From contig NC_069658.1 in NCBI RefSeq assembly GCF_027244095.1, positions 119,094,501 to 119,158,500 of the forward strand: a stretch of DNA of 64,000 nt. The letters run 5' to 3'. The notes beneath the pieces are model-generated. The model was not told the origin of the DNA. It ran no database searches and saw only the letters and a list, made by a program, of their open reading frames with translations. This DNA comes from Hemicordylus capensis. Its lineage: Eukaryota; Chordata; Lepidosauria; Squamata; Cordylidae. The position numbers and the translations under genes were made by a program. Of the stretch, positions 45,491 to 59,393 are shown in pieces. Position 1 is the first letter of the stretch, and every line of letters starts with the position of its first letter.

Positions 45491-46999
45491 TCTTAGCACA
45501 CAACAACCCAGTAGATCCCCATAGCCATGTCAAGGAAGCAACCTAGAAGCTAATGCGATCACCTAGCAATTCACACTAGAAATTGTGCCACTTTGCTCAT
45601 GTGAAGTGAATAATTTCTTTATCACGTTTGGGTCATTAGATAATGTCTTCTTTTCTGCTATCAGTGTCATGGAACGATTACAGAGAATTTTTGCATTCAT
45701 TGAGGATTTCTACTGACCTGTGTTGCCTACTGGCAGTGGAGACGTGGAAGAAAGCCTTCATGAGAGATTAACTACCACATGGCCTTTCCAGACAGATCAT
45801 TTTTCATGCAACAAATGCAGAGTTGTTTTTGATGCCGTGACTTCAAACACTGATTCTTAAAGTAGCACTTCTGTTGCAGTGAGCTTGTGATGTTTCCCCA
45901 AGCTAGCAGGTCCATTGCAGATGTTGATTGTAATGCAAGTCCATTGTGGTGGCAATTGAGAATGTATGTGAACCTTGTTGGATAGTGCCTCTAAGATTTC
46001 TAGAGATGAGTGACACAACTCTACCCAGGCCTATGCCAATCTGTGGACATTAATTTTTATTTTATTTTTTGCTTTCTTGGCCTTTCAAAAGCTACATTAG
46101 AGGAAGAATGCTTTACTGGAAGAAGGTAGAAACACCAGCACATTTATCTCCTCTCCCTGCAGCATTGTCCCATCAATGTGTGGCGTTTCCCCTTTTCTTC
46201 AGCACTGGAGAGCAAGTCTTCAAAGGAACTAATGTGCTTTTGAACATCTACAGTCTAAAGTGGTAGTAGTATGTTTCCCAGGGGGGGGCTTGTATCTTTT
46301 TTCTGACAATGCAGTGCTTCCCAAACTATTGATACCACAACTATTTTCTGGATTAAAATTCTAGGCACAATTCACTCTTCTACATACATATGTACATTAT
46401 GGATACACGCACACACAGAAGTACATATGTACATTATATATATCCTAGAATAATGGGTGGGCATTCTCAATTGTGGAATAGCCCAGTTAACATTGTGTTC
46501 TGGAATCCTAGCTTTCACTTTGCCTAGTCATGTCAAAGTTCAAGGATGGGATCATATTTTCTGTGATGCTTCTGGGATTTTCAGGTGCTTGCCTGCTGTA
46601 GAAATAGCTATGCCAAAGCCCAGTGCTTTTTTAATCCCTGGGATGTTTTTGTCCATATTTTAGAGGAGAGTGTGGGACAAATGCTGCATGGAGATTCCAT
46701 GCTTCAACAATGTCTAGACTGGTGAATGTATCCATCATGATAACTTCATTTTCTAAAGTACAGCTTCTCCAGTGGCACACTAGTGTATCACAGCACACAA
46801 TCTACGAATCATTGCTGCCCCCCCCACCTCTATTTCTCCCACACACTCAAATGTTGGGAGGTATGAAAGAATGTTAATGCCTAAACCATGTGTCTGTTTT
46901 TCTCTGATTCATTACAATTATCTACCATCATGTTGCATTTTTTGTAACAAACAGATGTTGCCTGTGCAACTCATTTGCTGAATAAGGCCTACTTGATGA
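45491..46999. other. Unique AT-rich DNA downstream of BNC2
   Basis: No interspersed repeat recognised. Part may belong to the long BNC2 3' UTR. Confidence 0.4.
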
Positions 47000-49900
47000 T
47001 GTTTAAGTTTCCAATCTAGTTTACCAAAGCCATTTGACCTTTACCAGAAACAAGAGTAAAATGAGAATGCAGAACAGTGATTTATTCAGGAAAGAATTAT
47101 TTATATACCTCAAATATGTTTTTCATTAAAAATGATATTTATTTATACCATACATACTTCAAAAACAGTGTTTTTTGCTCCTTAGATATCATTTAGCAAT
47201 TTTTAAAGGATTGTTTTGCCTTTTCAAATATTTCTTCTTGCTTGGTTCCTAATAGCTTGGGGGTTTTGAAGAGACAGTGCAGTACAGATAACACTACAAA
47301 GGTTCATATGTTTGGGAAGAACACACCTTTACTGTTCTATGTTCCCTTTCACAAGCATACCATACATACACAGCATAAAACAAAACAAAGCTTCTCTCCA
47401 TTCAATTGTATAAACAAAAGTAATTAAGACTTTGGAAAAAAGACAAAAGCACAAATAAAAAAATTAAGTTGGCAAAAATGGTGGAGGTTTTGATGTAAAC
47501 ATATTTATGAATCCTGTAAAGATTTTTCACACACACGGAGATACTGCAATTAGTGTTTTTATTTTGTATTAGCAAAAAACAAAACACCTGTATCATACTA
47601 TGTCCCCTAGTAAGTTAATGTTAATTGTGACTAAGTCCCATTGAAAGCGATGCATTCAAGTTAGTTGCAGCTAACATATTCCATTGTTTCCAGTGGGGCT
47701 TAAGTAATAATTAACTATAGCTAGGTTGGAGCCAATTTGTCCAATCAAGAGGAAGGACTCTCTTTATTTGGAATAGCTTCCTCTTATAAAATTAAGAGAC
47801 TCCATGGTTGATGTCAATTTGAAATTACAGTGGTTGAAATTACACAACAGATTCAACTAGGAAGCTGAAAACAGCCAAGCATTTCTAGTTTCGCAGTTAC
47901 AAGAGAACTGTTCTAGGAAAGAAAAACATTCTCTTTGAGTTAGCATTACACTGTATGCGGAAATATTCCTTGTGTATCTTTATTTTTTTTAATAAGATCT
48001 GTTATATGACACACACTCTAATGGTTTTGGCTGTAGGTTGAGCTTAAGTAAATATCATCATTCAGTCAGTATGCTGTGGTAACATAGGCTGCCAGTGTGG
48101 TTTGCCATGCTCAGACATGTGTAAACAACAGAAACAAAAATAAGTTTTGGAAAGCAGCTTCTCCCTGTCTTCCTCAATCATTTGCCTCTGATATGCTCTT
48201 TCCTAACTCTACCATAATTCTTCTCTGACAAATCATGTTGGGAAAACACAAAACACTAAAACATTAAGCTTTGTTTTGGGTCTCCCCCCCACCCTCCCAA
48301 CACCAGCTTCTGATTCCTCCAAAGGGGAAGTTACCCAATAAAATGAACAGCACATATTTTCCAAGCTTTAAGTGCTTGTGCCATTAATGGCTTTTGATTG
48401 CTTCTATAAAAACATGCCTTAATCATACTATAGCACTTTTTAGTGCACAACAGACAACTTTGCAGAGGTTGGAACTGTTTTTCTTTTAATGCAACGACAG
48501 CTCAAGTCTTCAGTAGAGAACACAAAAATTCATTTCTGGAGATTTGTGCCCAGCCCTTAAGTAACTGAGGTACTAACTAAACATTAGGAAGGAAGTGTGG
48601 CTTCTGCCAACCCTTCTGCAATGTCTCTCCTCTGTGATCTTTGCGGGGCGGGGGGGATACACATGCTATGTTGTTAGGTTCAACATTTCCACCCTTTCTG
48701 TAAGTGGCAGCCAATGAATTGGAGGGGAAATGTTGAATGTTACGAAATCATATCATGTGTTGCTTTCCCCAATGTTACCAGGAAGATGCCTTGTGTGGGG
48801 GAAAGGTCAGCAACAGTCCTGTGTCCCCTGTAATATTTAGTTAAAACCTCTGGTACTTCTTTCCTGAAAACCCACCATTTCGCAGAAATGCCTCCATTGT
48901 CCTGTACCATGTAATCCTGTAATTCAGATCTAGATAATATTGAGAGAGAAATATTTCTTTATATTCTTTCCTTGCTCCCAAATTCCTAGGATCTTGGCCT
49001 GTGGCTATGCTAGCAGATTATATTTTGGTTACTGAACACTTGTGCAAAGTTGGCAGTGTTGTGTTAACACTAACATTTTTTGTTCAATATTCTCGCCCCC
49101 ATACTGACCAGACCACTTCTAACAAAGTGTGTTTTTCTTAATTAATAAGACACTGAAAGTATGGCAATACTTTTAAGGGAAAAAAAGGGCATGGATATTA
49201 TTACACATCCCCACATTGTGTAAGAAAAAAGTGCATGACTGGATTTATGTACTAGTAATAAGACCAACAAAAAACCCATTAAAAAAACCCCAAAACTGTA
49301 TCAGATCAGGTGCTCTAAAGCATGCCAGCACCTCCTCATTAAGCATCTCTAGCAGGTAGTTAAAAAACAAGACCTTGTGTTTTCTTTCTTTTTTTAAAAA
49401 AAAATGTGCATTGAAGCTAATATAAATGAATAGAGCTAGCCAGCAAACTATTTCCCCCCGCATATCTAACAGCTGGATGTAAATGTAAATGTAAAAAAAC
49501 CCCAAAACAAAAAAGTTAAACCACCATCAATACAATTGTTTTACATCATGGGCCCTTCAAGGCTCAATATATACAAGGGTAACAGCCATGCGTAGTTGAC
49601 GGTTCTCTCAAAGATTTAAAATACACGAAGACAACTGAAGTTGTTCTCTCCCTCTGTTTTTTTTCTCCCTCCGGAGTGCTTTGTTTCCTCGGGTTTTTCC
49701 ATTTTTTCCCCTTTCCTTTTCTAAGGTTGCAGACAACAGTCATGAGTAGAAGGACAGTCTCTCTTTGGAGATGACCACGTATTTTATAACAAAAGTGGGG
49801 CTTTAAAATGCAAGTTTGTTTTTGTTTTTTTGTTTTTGTTTTTTTAGCAGTGGAAATTTTTCTCCCAGGTTAAAGATACTACCCCAACCAACACAAAACA

Positions 49901-50105
49901 AAAAATGAACAAGAAAAAAAGAAAAAGAAAAAATAGAAAAAGGAAAAAAAAAAGCACCTGGTCTTTTTCTGTCTTGTTAAAAAAGGGGAAAAAAGATATA
50001 TATTTATATTTATATTTTTATATATTTATATAATAGTCTGTAAATGGCAGTTCAAAGAAGTAAGGCCCTCTGTGAGAGCTGGCATTTACTGTGTCCATCT
50101 TTGAA
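47000..50105 (-). other. BNC2: BNC2 3' untranslated region (extent uncertain)
   Basis: Directly after the BNC2 stop codon on the minus strand the sequence is AT-rich, free of transposons and non-coding. BNC2 in other vertebrates has a 3' UTR of several kilobases, so a long UTR is expected. The minus strand carries several AATAAA signals (plus-strand TTTATT at 47081, 47138, 47558 and about 47979). A U-rich run is encoded around 49905-49955. Which signal is used cannot be told from sequence. Confidence 0.45.
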
Positions 50106-50766
50106 CTAATCTAGTGAAGTGAAGGGAATGTTTTTATGCAGATTAGGGTTCTGACTGTGTCGATTCCGGCTGCGGACAGAAGAAAACATCATGTTGCACC
50201 CAGGGATTTTGCACTTGTGCATTTCTCGTAAGTGCACAGTCTTGTAATGCACCCTGAGAGTCCCCTTGTTGCTGTACATTTTGTGGCAAATGTTACACAT
50301 GATCCCCCCGTTGTTCATGGAAACACTGTTAAGCAGGAGGGATCCTGGAACTTCAGCAGCCATGCCAACTCCTAAGGCTGGGGCATCAGCTTTGTGTGAT
50401 GATTCTCCACTGTCACTTGCCCCATCAACATCATCAAGGAGAATCCCCTCATCACTCCCTGCATCAGATTCTCTTGAGGAATGGATGCTACTGCTAGACT
50501 GGATGCTGGAGGTGGTGCTCAGGTCTAGCACCATGTATTCTTCTGACATACCCCTTCCGTACCCATTCAGATGGGAATCCTCAGTACCTGCTGGGGAGGA
50601 TGTGTCTTCTCTTATGTCAAGCCCCATCTGATGTGGGGCACCATAGATCTTCATCAAAAATTCATCACGGAGGTCCTTGCTAAGTGAGGGCTGAGAAGTA
50701 TCCAGTCCCATGTCATCCAGTTCTTTGGTCAAGAGTTTACGGTGCAGGTTTATGTTAGCACTGTGT
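50106..50766 (-). CDS. BNC2: Basonuclin 2, last coding exon (C-terminal zinc-finger pair)
   Basis: BNC2 is a nuclear C2H2 zinc-finger protein linked to transcription and RNA processing in epithelial, mesenchymal and pigment-related tissue. This exon gives 219 complete residues plus one base of a split codon, ending with TAG at 50108-50106. It opens with [11 protein letters not shown], the end of the second finger pair, so the intron cuts that finger before its last two histidines. Residues about 75-121 are Ser/Asp/Glu-rich. The last pair is [17 protein letters not shown]...H (Cys157, Cys160, His173, His178) and [19 protein letters not shown]...H (Cys185, Cys190, His203, His210), with all metal ligands present. 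The C-terminus is [13 protein letters not shown] choose BNC2 over BNC1 from the remembered BNC2 ending [10 protein letters not shown] and the linker text [12 protein letters not shown]. The start is set by the splice acceptor, not by a start codon. No breaks are seen. Confidence 0.95.
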
Positions 50767-50805
50767 CTGGGAAGGAAAGAGGGAAGGGGACGTGGAGAAG
50801 AGACA
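50767..50805 (-). promoter_or_regulatory. BNC2: Splice acceptor of the last BNC2 exon
   Basis: On the minus strand a pyrimidine-rich tract (CCCCTTCCCTCTTTCCTTCC) leads to CAG at 50769-50767, followed by exon sequence A-CAC-AGT-GCT. The frame continues as (x)HSAN, so the intron is phase 2 (two codon bases in the previous exon). Confidence 0.85.
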
Positions 50806-53149
50806 TACAGTATTGCTGATTACATTGATAGTACAACATTTACAAATGAAATTAATTTATCAATGAATAATCATTGCCTGTTTCTTGAAAAAAATCCAAT
50901 AATTACTATACAGACAATGAAGTTCCTACAAATGCAAAACAAAATGTCCCCACCCCACAAATCCAAACTAACTCACATCATTTATTTAAATAATTCTCCT
51001 TATTGTGGCAAGTACCTACAGTCCTCGTGTTTTGGGATACATAACATATATCAGGCTAACCAAAAATACTGTATTTTTAAAAACAATAGATTACGGCTGC
51101 TTTTTGCAAAAGCTGACTGTTTCATAAGTACTAGGCAGAAGGGAGAAAATCAATGGAACACTCTGAATGTACGACATTGTAGCCGCTGGATCACACTGTT
51201 ATAGTCTGGGACCATAATTGTAGAGACCATTGTAGAAACCAATGGACACCAAAGAGTAACCAGAACAGACTTTAAGAATGTAGTCTGGTTTACTCTCTTA
51301 CCAGTAACAAGAGAACACTCACATAGATTATTTCAGGGCAAGTCCAGTTTTAAATTGAATGAAACAATGAGATAATTGAATGGAAACAGAAGAGGCCTTT
51401 GAGCCTGACAGGTTTAATAGCAGGTCTTGGGTAGGGCTAACATAGATTTCAAACGGGTGGCTTAAATATTGGCGGTGGCTTAAAACTGTCATGCATGTGC
51501 TTAAGCGGTTTTGCTGGATTTTCAGAATCACAAACCAAGTATGGGACCTTAGCAGTCATGGAAAAACATAATCCATGTTGAGTCACTACTGAAAAGTGGC
51601 CGATTTGTCTATATTTTGAGATGTTTCTCAAAAGTAGGAAGGGACCAATGAGCGATGAACACTGCTTAAGACTGAGCCAAGTCCTAGTGGCACAGACCTC
51701 AATGGCTTCAGTTGCCTTATTTTGCTTACTTAAATTAAATGCTTCCCTCCTACGCATCTTGTAGGATTGGGAAGGGCAACAAGAAACCAAGTAGAATAAT
51801 AATACAATGAATGAAAATAACCCATTCAAACAGAATTAAAAAGCCTTAGGTTTGAATTACTAAAACACTTATCACTTTAAAGCCATAGATTGACTTTATC
51901 TGCCATTGTCTGCAAAACAAAATTTCATATGTGCAACAGAGAGCATGAGGCTCAAGACATTCCTCACTGTAAATGATTGCTTTTTATTGCTATAACTACA
52001 TATATTCCTAACTCAGCTATAATCCTGCAGAAAACAACTGGAAGGATTGCAGAATACTTAGAATCCTGCAAACCATGGAAAGTGGGATGTGGGATCATCC
52101 AGCTTGTAGATGTAATGGACACAAGCACAAAAATGATCACGATGGATCCTAAAGCTCACCTCTGGTGTAGAGCCACAGCATAGGTATGAGCCATGTATGA
52201 TAACTCAGTTGCACATTTTCATAAAGCAGATACACAGCTGCCTTGTGGAAAACCATTGGTAAAGGCATTTTAATAAAGGGGAGGGAATTCTTAGCTTTTA
52301 AAAGAATCATTCAATTCTCAATCCAGACATAGTTCTACACTACAACATGTTCTGGCCCAAGATATTGGTTAGGATGTACATTTCCAACCACACTGCAATA
52401 TGGTTGGCAATGCATGTCCTCATCTGTCTCTTGTAGTTCTAATGGGTGCTACATGGGATGCTTGACGTTCAAATGTGAATTGCAAGACAGATGCACATCT
52501 GGATCTAATCTGTGTGTGCAGTTCTGGACCCAGCAAAACCAATTACTTCTGCACATGGATACCCCTTGCTGGATTGGGGTGACTCAGTATAGGAAACTTA
52601 CAGTGATAAAATTAGTCTCCTTTATTGTACTTGAATGTTGATGGTTCAAATAACATATTTGCCAAGAGCATATCTCTCAACCAGCTGGGTTCCCAAATAC
52701 AGCAGTGTGCTTCATATTGGGGAAAAATGTAGATTATTACAGTTAGTTTTCCATATTGATTACATGATCCATCCTACCTTGTCATATCTAATTTACCTTA
52801 TTAAATATAACAAACTAGAATATCAACCTATTTTTCTTTGATGGAAGGCAGGCAGCTTTTCCTAGTTAAATAATTGAATGATAATTGAGGAAAGGTAATA
52901 TTGGGACCCAAATAGAATTGGGTCCCAAATGGAATAGCTACTGAGAGATACGTCTGTAGGGAGAAAACTGAAGGCATAGTGTTCATTGATTCCCAAGGGG
53001 ACAACAGTCCTTTCACAGCAATTGTTGTCCTATTGCTTTTCTGAAAGTATAGAGATGTGTTATACATATCCCGCACACTGCACTTATGAAGGCTGAGCTT
53101 ACCTTGTGATAAGATCAGCTTTCTAATCTTTTGCTAAATTGAGATCACA

Positions 53150-53225
53150 AAAGAAAGAGAGATACAGAGAGAGAGAGAGAAAGAAAGAAAGAGATAGAGA
53201 GAAAGAGACAGAGAGAAAAAGAAAG
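53150..53225. repeat. (GA)n / (GAAA)n purine run
   Basis: Imperfect GAGA/GAAA/GATA units in the BNC2 intron; all-purine on the plus strand. Confidence 0.9.
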
Positions 53226-54139
53226 AACAAATTCACATTCCAATCCAGTCACATCTGGCTTAAAAAAAAGAAAAGAGTATCTTAAAACAATAAAATACAG
53301 CTAAAAATGCTTCAGCCATGAGATCATTTTCTGTCACCCATCATCTCACTTACACTGTTGTCCTGATGGTTACCGGACCAACCGCACAATCTAAAACCAT
53401 AAATCAAATCAGACGAAGGCAAATTCACATCACCCACAGATTTGTCCTGTGCAGATGCATGCAGTGTTCACATACAAGAATGATAAATAAACAGAAGGAG
53501 GCCTTACAGCAGCTTAGGCAAAATTATTTCTTGCCCATTGTCAAAATTGCAAATGAACTCAAAGAGAATGTTGAAATCAAAGTATAAGCAACACTTAACT
53601 GTAAATGCCTGCACGTTAAGCTGCAGTTGTAATACCAGATATTGCACAAGTGTCATGTTACCGTTTAGTTTCGTGATGCAACAGATGATACCATGAAGCT
53701 TTATCTAGGAAATGCACTTCCCTAAGTGTATTGTGCAAACAAGCAGAGAACCCGTGGCAGCAACTTTAACATAGCATAGCAGCTGCTCTGTGTATAAGGT
53801 ATTTGTGGGCAGTAGCTTGCTATGCCGATCCATCAATTTGCCATTGCAAGACCTCGTGGTGGTGAGCTGCTAGATACATACAGATAGGCACTACACAGAA
53901 AGATAATTTCAGAGATGTTTGTATCCTCCCCATCTTCTCTCTGAGACTCTCAGAACAGCATTTAGTTCGTTATGAGACTGCAAGCCAGATAACATGCATG
54001 TAGACTTCAACAGCAAAAGGGCAGCTGCAGTTTCTACTGATCCATTCTTCCCCAGTCCTCCCATGTACCCTTGCCTCCTGTGATAAGCAGCAATCAATGT
54101 AGGCTGTACCCTTAGAGGGTGGGCAATGAGACTGGGAAA

Positions 54140-54420
54140 GACTTTGAGGCGGGTCTCACAATTAGTGAGACCCGCCTCGAGAGGGTTCGTGGGGAGAGAA
54201 GCATGCAGGGCATGCTGGAGAGACCCCTGAGCTGGGAGGCTGCTTTTTAGCCCCCTGGTCGGGGGTCTCCTTGTGAGTTGCTGCAGCGCGGAGCCACACG
54301 AGCACACGATCCGTTAACCCCGGTTAGGGGAACGCTCGCTTCGCTAACCTGGGCTAAGGGGAGGGCTGCTCAAGCGGCTCTCCTAGCCCGATTTTTGCTG
54401 GTCGTGAGAATAGCCTCCAT
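54140..54420. other. CpG-rich island with two hairpins in the BNC2 intron
   Basis: GAGGCGGGTCTCAC-AATTA-GTGAGACCCGCCTC near 54147-54180 is a perfect 14-bp stem with a 5-base loop. A second, imperfect hairpin (CGTTAACCCCGGTTAGG / CTAACCTGGGCTAAGG) lies at about 54311-54360. The piece is much richer in CpG than its surroundings. It could be a foldback MITE or an intronic CpG island; no target duplication or known tip was found. Confidence 0.55.
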
Positions 54421-56937
54421 GGCTGCCTCCTCTGCTGCTTCATGGGAGAATATAAAGCTACGTGAACATTCTCTGGGCTGCAAGCCAGCAACCCCACTCA
54501 CAGCAGCTCTGTGAGGCAATTTAGGAGCTGGCTAGACTATGGCCCAGTGACTTTGGGCCATAGGAAGTTTAGTGAGGTTTTGGACCTTAAGTTAAGTGAG
54601 ATTTTGGACCTTGGTTACCACTGGAGTAACTGACTGTCCACACTGACTCTATGAAATAGCATTTAAGTGGCCACCACCTTTTGCTTAGTTTCCACATTTG
54701 TCAACTTCTCCCATGCCCCACTAAAGTATTGCAAATTATTTTTGTGAATAAAAGTATGTGCATTCAGTTTCAGATGTTCTATTTCTTTGTTTTGCTACTG
54801 TGAAAAACTAATTGCTAGATGTATAGAGCAAATAATATCATATTTAGTGAAGACAAGAAACAAGGAAATATTAATATCATATTAATGGAAACACCATCCC
54901 TCCCTTCCAAGTGGAAGTTACTTTCCTGATGATGACCTGTTAAAAGATGCAGCCGATTTTAGCTATCAATAGAAAGTGATGCCATACCCATTCACTTATC
55001 ATTTATAGCAGTTGCTATTGGTAATCTAATTAAACTATGTACCAGTCCTTAATATCTGTCAGGCAAACGATGTGCAGAAATGTGCGGACAAGTTCTGGCA
55101 CTCTCACAGGCAAGGTCCCTTTTCCGCTGTCAGCAGTACCATTGGCTTCTCCTAATATAATTACATTGACTTTTATTCAATTAAGTGCCATTCCTAGCTT
55201 TAAAAAAAACTTGCTTTATCAATTGATTCAGGTGTAATGCAATAATAAAGATGAACTCATTGCAGTGCATTAGCTCTGCTGTTCATAACTTTTGAACATG
55301 GGTTCATTCATAGCAGTCGATTTCCATTATGCAACCACAGTCCAAAAGAATTGATTCTGTTACATTCATTTCTTAATCTATATCACTCATGTTGAAGAAT
55401 CCTCCTCAAGATCACATTCAAATGAAAATCTAAGCAGACGTATTCGGGGCGGGGCGGAGGAGGTATTCATTTGAATACTATAGTTTTTACACTTTCAGAT
55501 TAATTTCAAAATCATAGAGTTTAACAATCTATTAGGATTAGGAATGCTTTATTCAAATGTAGAAAGCTATTCCGATAACTATGAGTGAGTTGGAAGCAGA
55601 CAATGAATCTGTATAAAGGCAAAAACAGGTGTGATGTGGGCCACTGTTGAAGTGCTTACCCATTTAAATGTTCTGTGTATGCCCCACCATGACTATATGC
55701 ACGTTGCACCTGCAGTGGCATATGTAGTAGTAACATGCTATAATCAATGGGTGCCCTGGATGGTGCACTACTGTCATGCTAATGCTACACACAAAGGCAT
55801 TACATTATAGTGTGACAGGGCATCTGTGGGATGCTTATGTGGGGAAAGGTTTTACCTGTGGCCCATGTCATATCTGTTTCAGCTCTAAAATGGAACAGAG
55901 ATTTGTATGCTTATTTTTGTATGCTATCTGAATAATTTTGCTAGTTTTACTGAAACTGTTTTGGCTTCTTATAAAGGTCCCACCTGGGGAGAGACCTCCA
56001 AATTCATTTTGAATGCTGTTTTAAGCAAAATTTGAAAACCTAGGGATGAATGACAATCCCCATGAGAACTATCATTAATCTTATCAAAACTTCCTTCAAA
56101 AATCTTCTGATGGTTTCCTTTATGAGAAGCACCCCACCACCTCCTAGTTGAATGTCATTTTAAGTAAATTTGGGTGGCAACTCTACTTTTTTCCCTTTCC
56201 TCTTTGGGCATAGAGAAAATACACTCCTAGACAACAGCAGAGTTTTAAAATTCATTCTAAGGCTTCAGTGAAAAACAACAAAATCTCTGCTTCTATTTTT
56301 ACAGACTTACTGCAGTAACAGTTAATTAATATGGGACATGGAGTTATTGGGAAGGGGTTTGCTATTAGATGTTGCCACTTTCAATATCCTTGTCCTAAGC
56401 TCCTGTTTTTCCATTATACCAGTTTCAACCTCACACTGATAAATCCTTAGACATGACCCAAAATTCTGCTCTTCCCACAGAGGAGTAGCTATAATTGAGC
56501 TGATGGGTTCAAAGAACCAGGGCTCCCCAGATCCATCCATCCCTATTTTCTTCATTATCTCCCTCACTCCGAGGTGCCGCTGGAGAGAGGGGTGAACACG
56601 GCCCCCCTCTCCCCATATATCCTTTATCCCTCCCACCCCCACCACATACAATGCATACAACAACCTCACCCAAATAAACTTGCCCCAATAACTCCTTTTC
56701 TTTAATCTCTTCTGCTATGCCTGGAATAAAGCAAGCAGCATTTGAGACACACTTGAAAGTCTGACACTAAATTGCAAGAGAGGAGTACATACATATATTT
56801 CGAAAAAACAGGCCTTTTAAAAAGGTATGCCAATCAACTAATGCTTCAAAGAGCAATCTCACATTTGTTTACTTGGAACCAACACCCCTCTCTGCTGTGT
56901 TCAGTGGAATTTACTCCCATGTAAGCTAGGCCACCAC

Positions 56938-57044
56938 TGAGAGACCTTAAAGGCCAAGCTGAAGACAGATCATCCTGGAGATAATCTATCTATGTGGTCC
57001 CTAAGAGTCAACACCAATTTGATGGCACTTAATCAATCAATCAG
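56938..57044 (+). mobile_element. RTE/Bov-B LINE or Sauria SINE 3' tail
   Basis: GAGACCTTAAAGGCCAAGCT, GAAGACAGATCATCCTGGAG, TCTATCTATGTGGTCCCTAA and GAGTCAACACCAATTTGATG, ending in (AATC)n, is the squamate Bov-B 3' end shared with Sauria SINE tails. Only the tip is present. Confidence 0.75.
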
Positions 57045-59393
57045 AATTGCAGTCTCCGTTGATTAAATTGGCAGATGAGTCTTAAAGGCAACTTGTTTAA
57101 ATTTATTTTTTAAAAGCTCTCTTTGTTGTAGTATGTTACTGTAATATTTGAAAAAGAAAACATTAAGGAAGTACTGGCAAAGTGCGTCCGGCTTTCCATG
57201 TAATTAATGTGCTTCTTACATAATGCTTTTCATAAAATGGGTAGAAGAATCTGGGCAAGTTCTCAACGGAAGGTTATTTCACAACTTAAACTGAATGGCC
57301 ACAATCCAAACAGTGTGTCGGGCAGGCTTAAGGTATGCCTTGTGTGGATTGTGAACTAATTGGTTTTTAAAACTAATCTACACTGCAGAATATACAGTAA
57401 GTGATAATGGGGATAGGAATATACTCTTGTGGTTCAAAAAGCAAAGGTTTAATGCTTCCCACATGAATTTACTATTTCCCTAATGTATAGTTTAAGCTTT
57501 GCACTATATAAATGCTAGATATATTTATTTCAGGCTGGCAACACCTGAATTGGCAATGCTGACAAAAGCTGTTACATGGAACAATATTTTTATTTTGGTA
57601 TTTTAAATACAGCTGAATAGTGAGAACATCCTTATAACTACTACCATACCTTCTATTGCCTCATTTCACTACTGGCTGACAAACAATGCCCTAGCAATCA
57701 GTTTTGGTTTTTTAAAAAAACCCTACCTAAACAACCTAAGACATACCATTGAGTACTGTCTGTCTTTTACAGAGTTTTAACTTTGGTATGGGTATTGTTC
57801 AGCAATTTTCCCTACAATAGTTATTTATTCTAATAATTGGTTACATATTTATTGAGTGAAACTAAGTTAAAAAATGACTGATCTAATTTCCTGTTGGCTG
57901 TAGATTGACTGATCTTTTAAATTTAGTAACGGCTTTTAAGTGTGAAAAAGAAGGTCTTTGGAATACAATAGAAAATCTCCTGCCTTGAAGGAGATGGATA
58001 AAATTCATGGCTTTTAACAAGACAATAAGGCTATGCACACAAGCAGCCAAATCTAGGCTAGGACAGCCCAGCATCTAGAGCACCCAGCTCTGAGCAAATC
58101 TCCCAATGCACCAGGCTTGTGGCGCAGTGCATGTTGCGATTCCTGGAGGCTGAGACAATGAGTCCTGGCCTCCAGAGATCCATGCTGCACATATCAGGGC
58201 AGGTCATGTGGCCGTGTGGTGGCACACTGATGAGAACACCAACGGTCTGGAGGGAAGGTAAGTCTATCGCTGCCTTTCTGTCCGCCCACCCTTTCAACTC
58301 GTAGTTTGACCATGTGAATACACTTATCAGCTGACATCCTGACTAACACAGCACTTGTGGAAGGCTGTTGCACTAGCTACTTGCGCTAAGTCTGGAGCTT
58401 GTGTTCCAGATTAATTTCCACAAGCATGCTTGCATTGCACAATAGTTGCACAACTGGCAGCATGTCTCTTTCATTTTAAAGAGAACCTTTCCGTAATAGG
58501 CCAGTTCTGCAAATCCCCATCCTTTAGCACAAACATTTGATCTTGTTATGCAAGTTATGAACAGGAGATATTAGGAACAACTGAATTGGCTGGTTCCAAT
58601 GTCGGAGAAGCATAACTGGTTGGCAGTTCAGTGCTTTCGAGCTACAGAACACCAAGTAAGGCATAAAGTACAATGTCCGTTATCTTTGTTTTTTAAAACA
58701 ACTTCAAAGCTTGCAATATAAGTCATAGTACCAATCTATTATTTAAATTAATGATAGCTTTAACTGACTATTACAAAATACAAATCTGGTGAAACAGACT
58801 GGTGAAACAATTTGCATATCATGACAGTACCAAATCCAAAACTCAGCCTAGTGCTCTGACTCTAAGATTTGCTGGTATATGGTATTGTAGGCAATAGGAT
58901 GCTATCAAAGGAAGAGATTTTGCCATAAATATTTAGAACAGGGTACCAAAGTGCATGGAGAAGTACTGAAATTGAGCTAACATGGAGTCCACCTAACAGC
59001 TCTTTTTCTTGCAACACCGTCCAGCCTATCTCACCTAATGGTATGTTCTCTTGTGTTGGTGTGCCTTGTCTAATGCCTAATTGCATGTTCTCTCGTGTTG
59101 GTGTGCCTTGTCAGCCAAAGTCAAAGTATTCTAGGAGACCATGTGTATAATATAGATGTAAGCTAGCTTAACTTCTTCTGAAAGAAGATTGGAAACTCTA
59201 GGTCTGTGAAAGGTGAATCTCTAATAGAGGATTGCTAGCTCCTTCACAAAGTGGCGGTTCCAAGGCTTTCTTGGACTAAGCCCTGGCAATGAAACTTGTC
59301 TCTGTGTTTAGTGTCAATGTACTCTCAGTCCATTGTATGACTTCTAGGGAACCTGTTAACTACAACTTCCCAATATTTTCCTACCATGAACCT

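Noticed and set aside
50266-50631. A 121-codon plus-strand frame
   Set aside because: Antisense shadow of the BNC2 exon.
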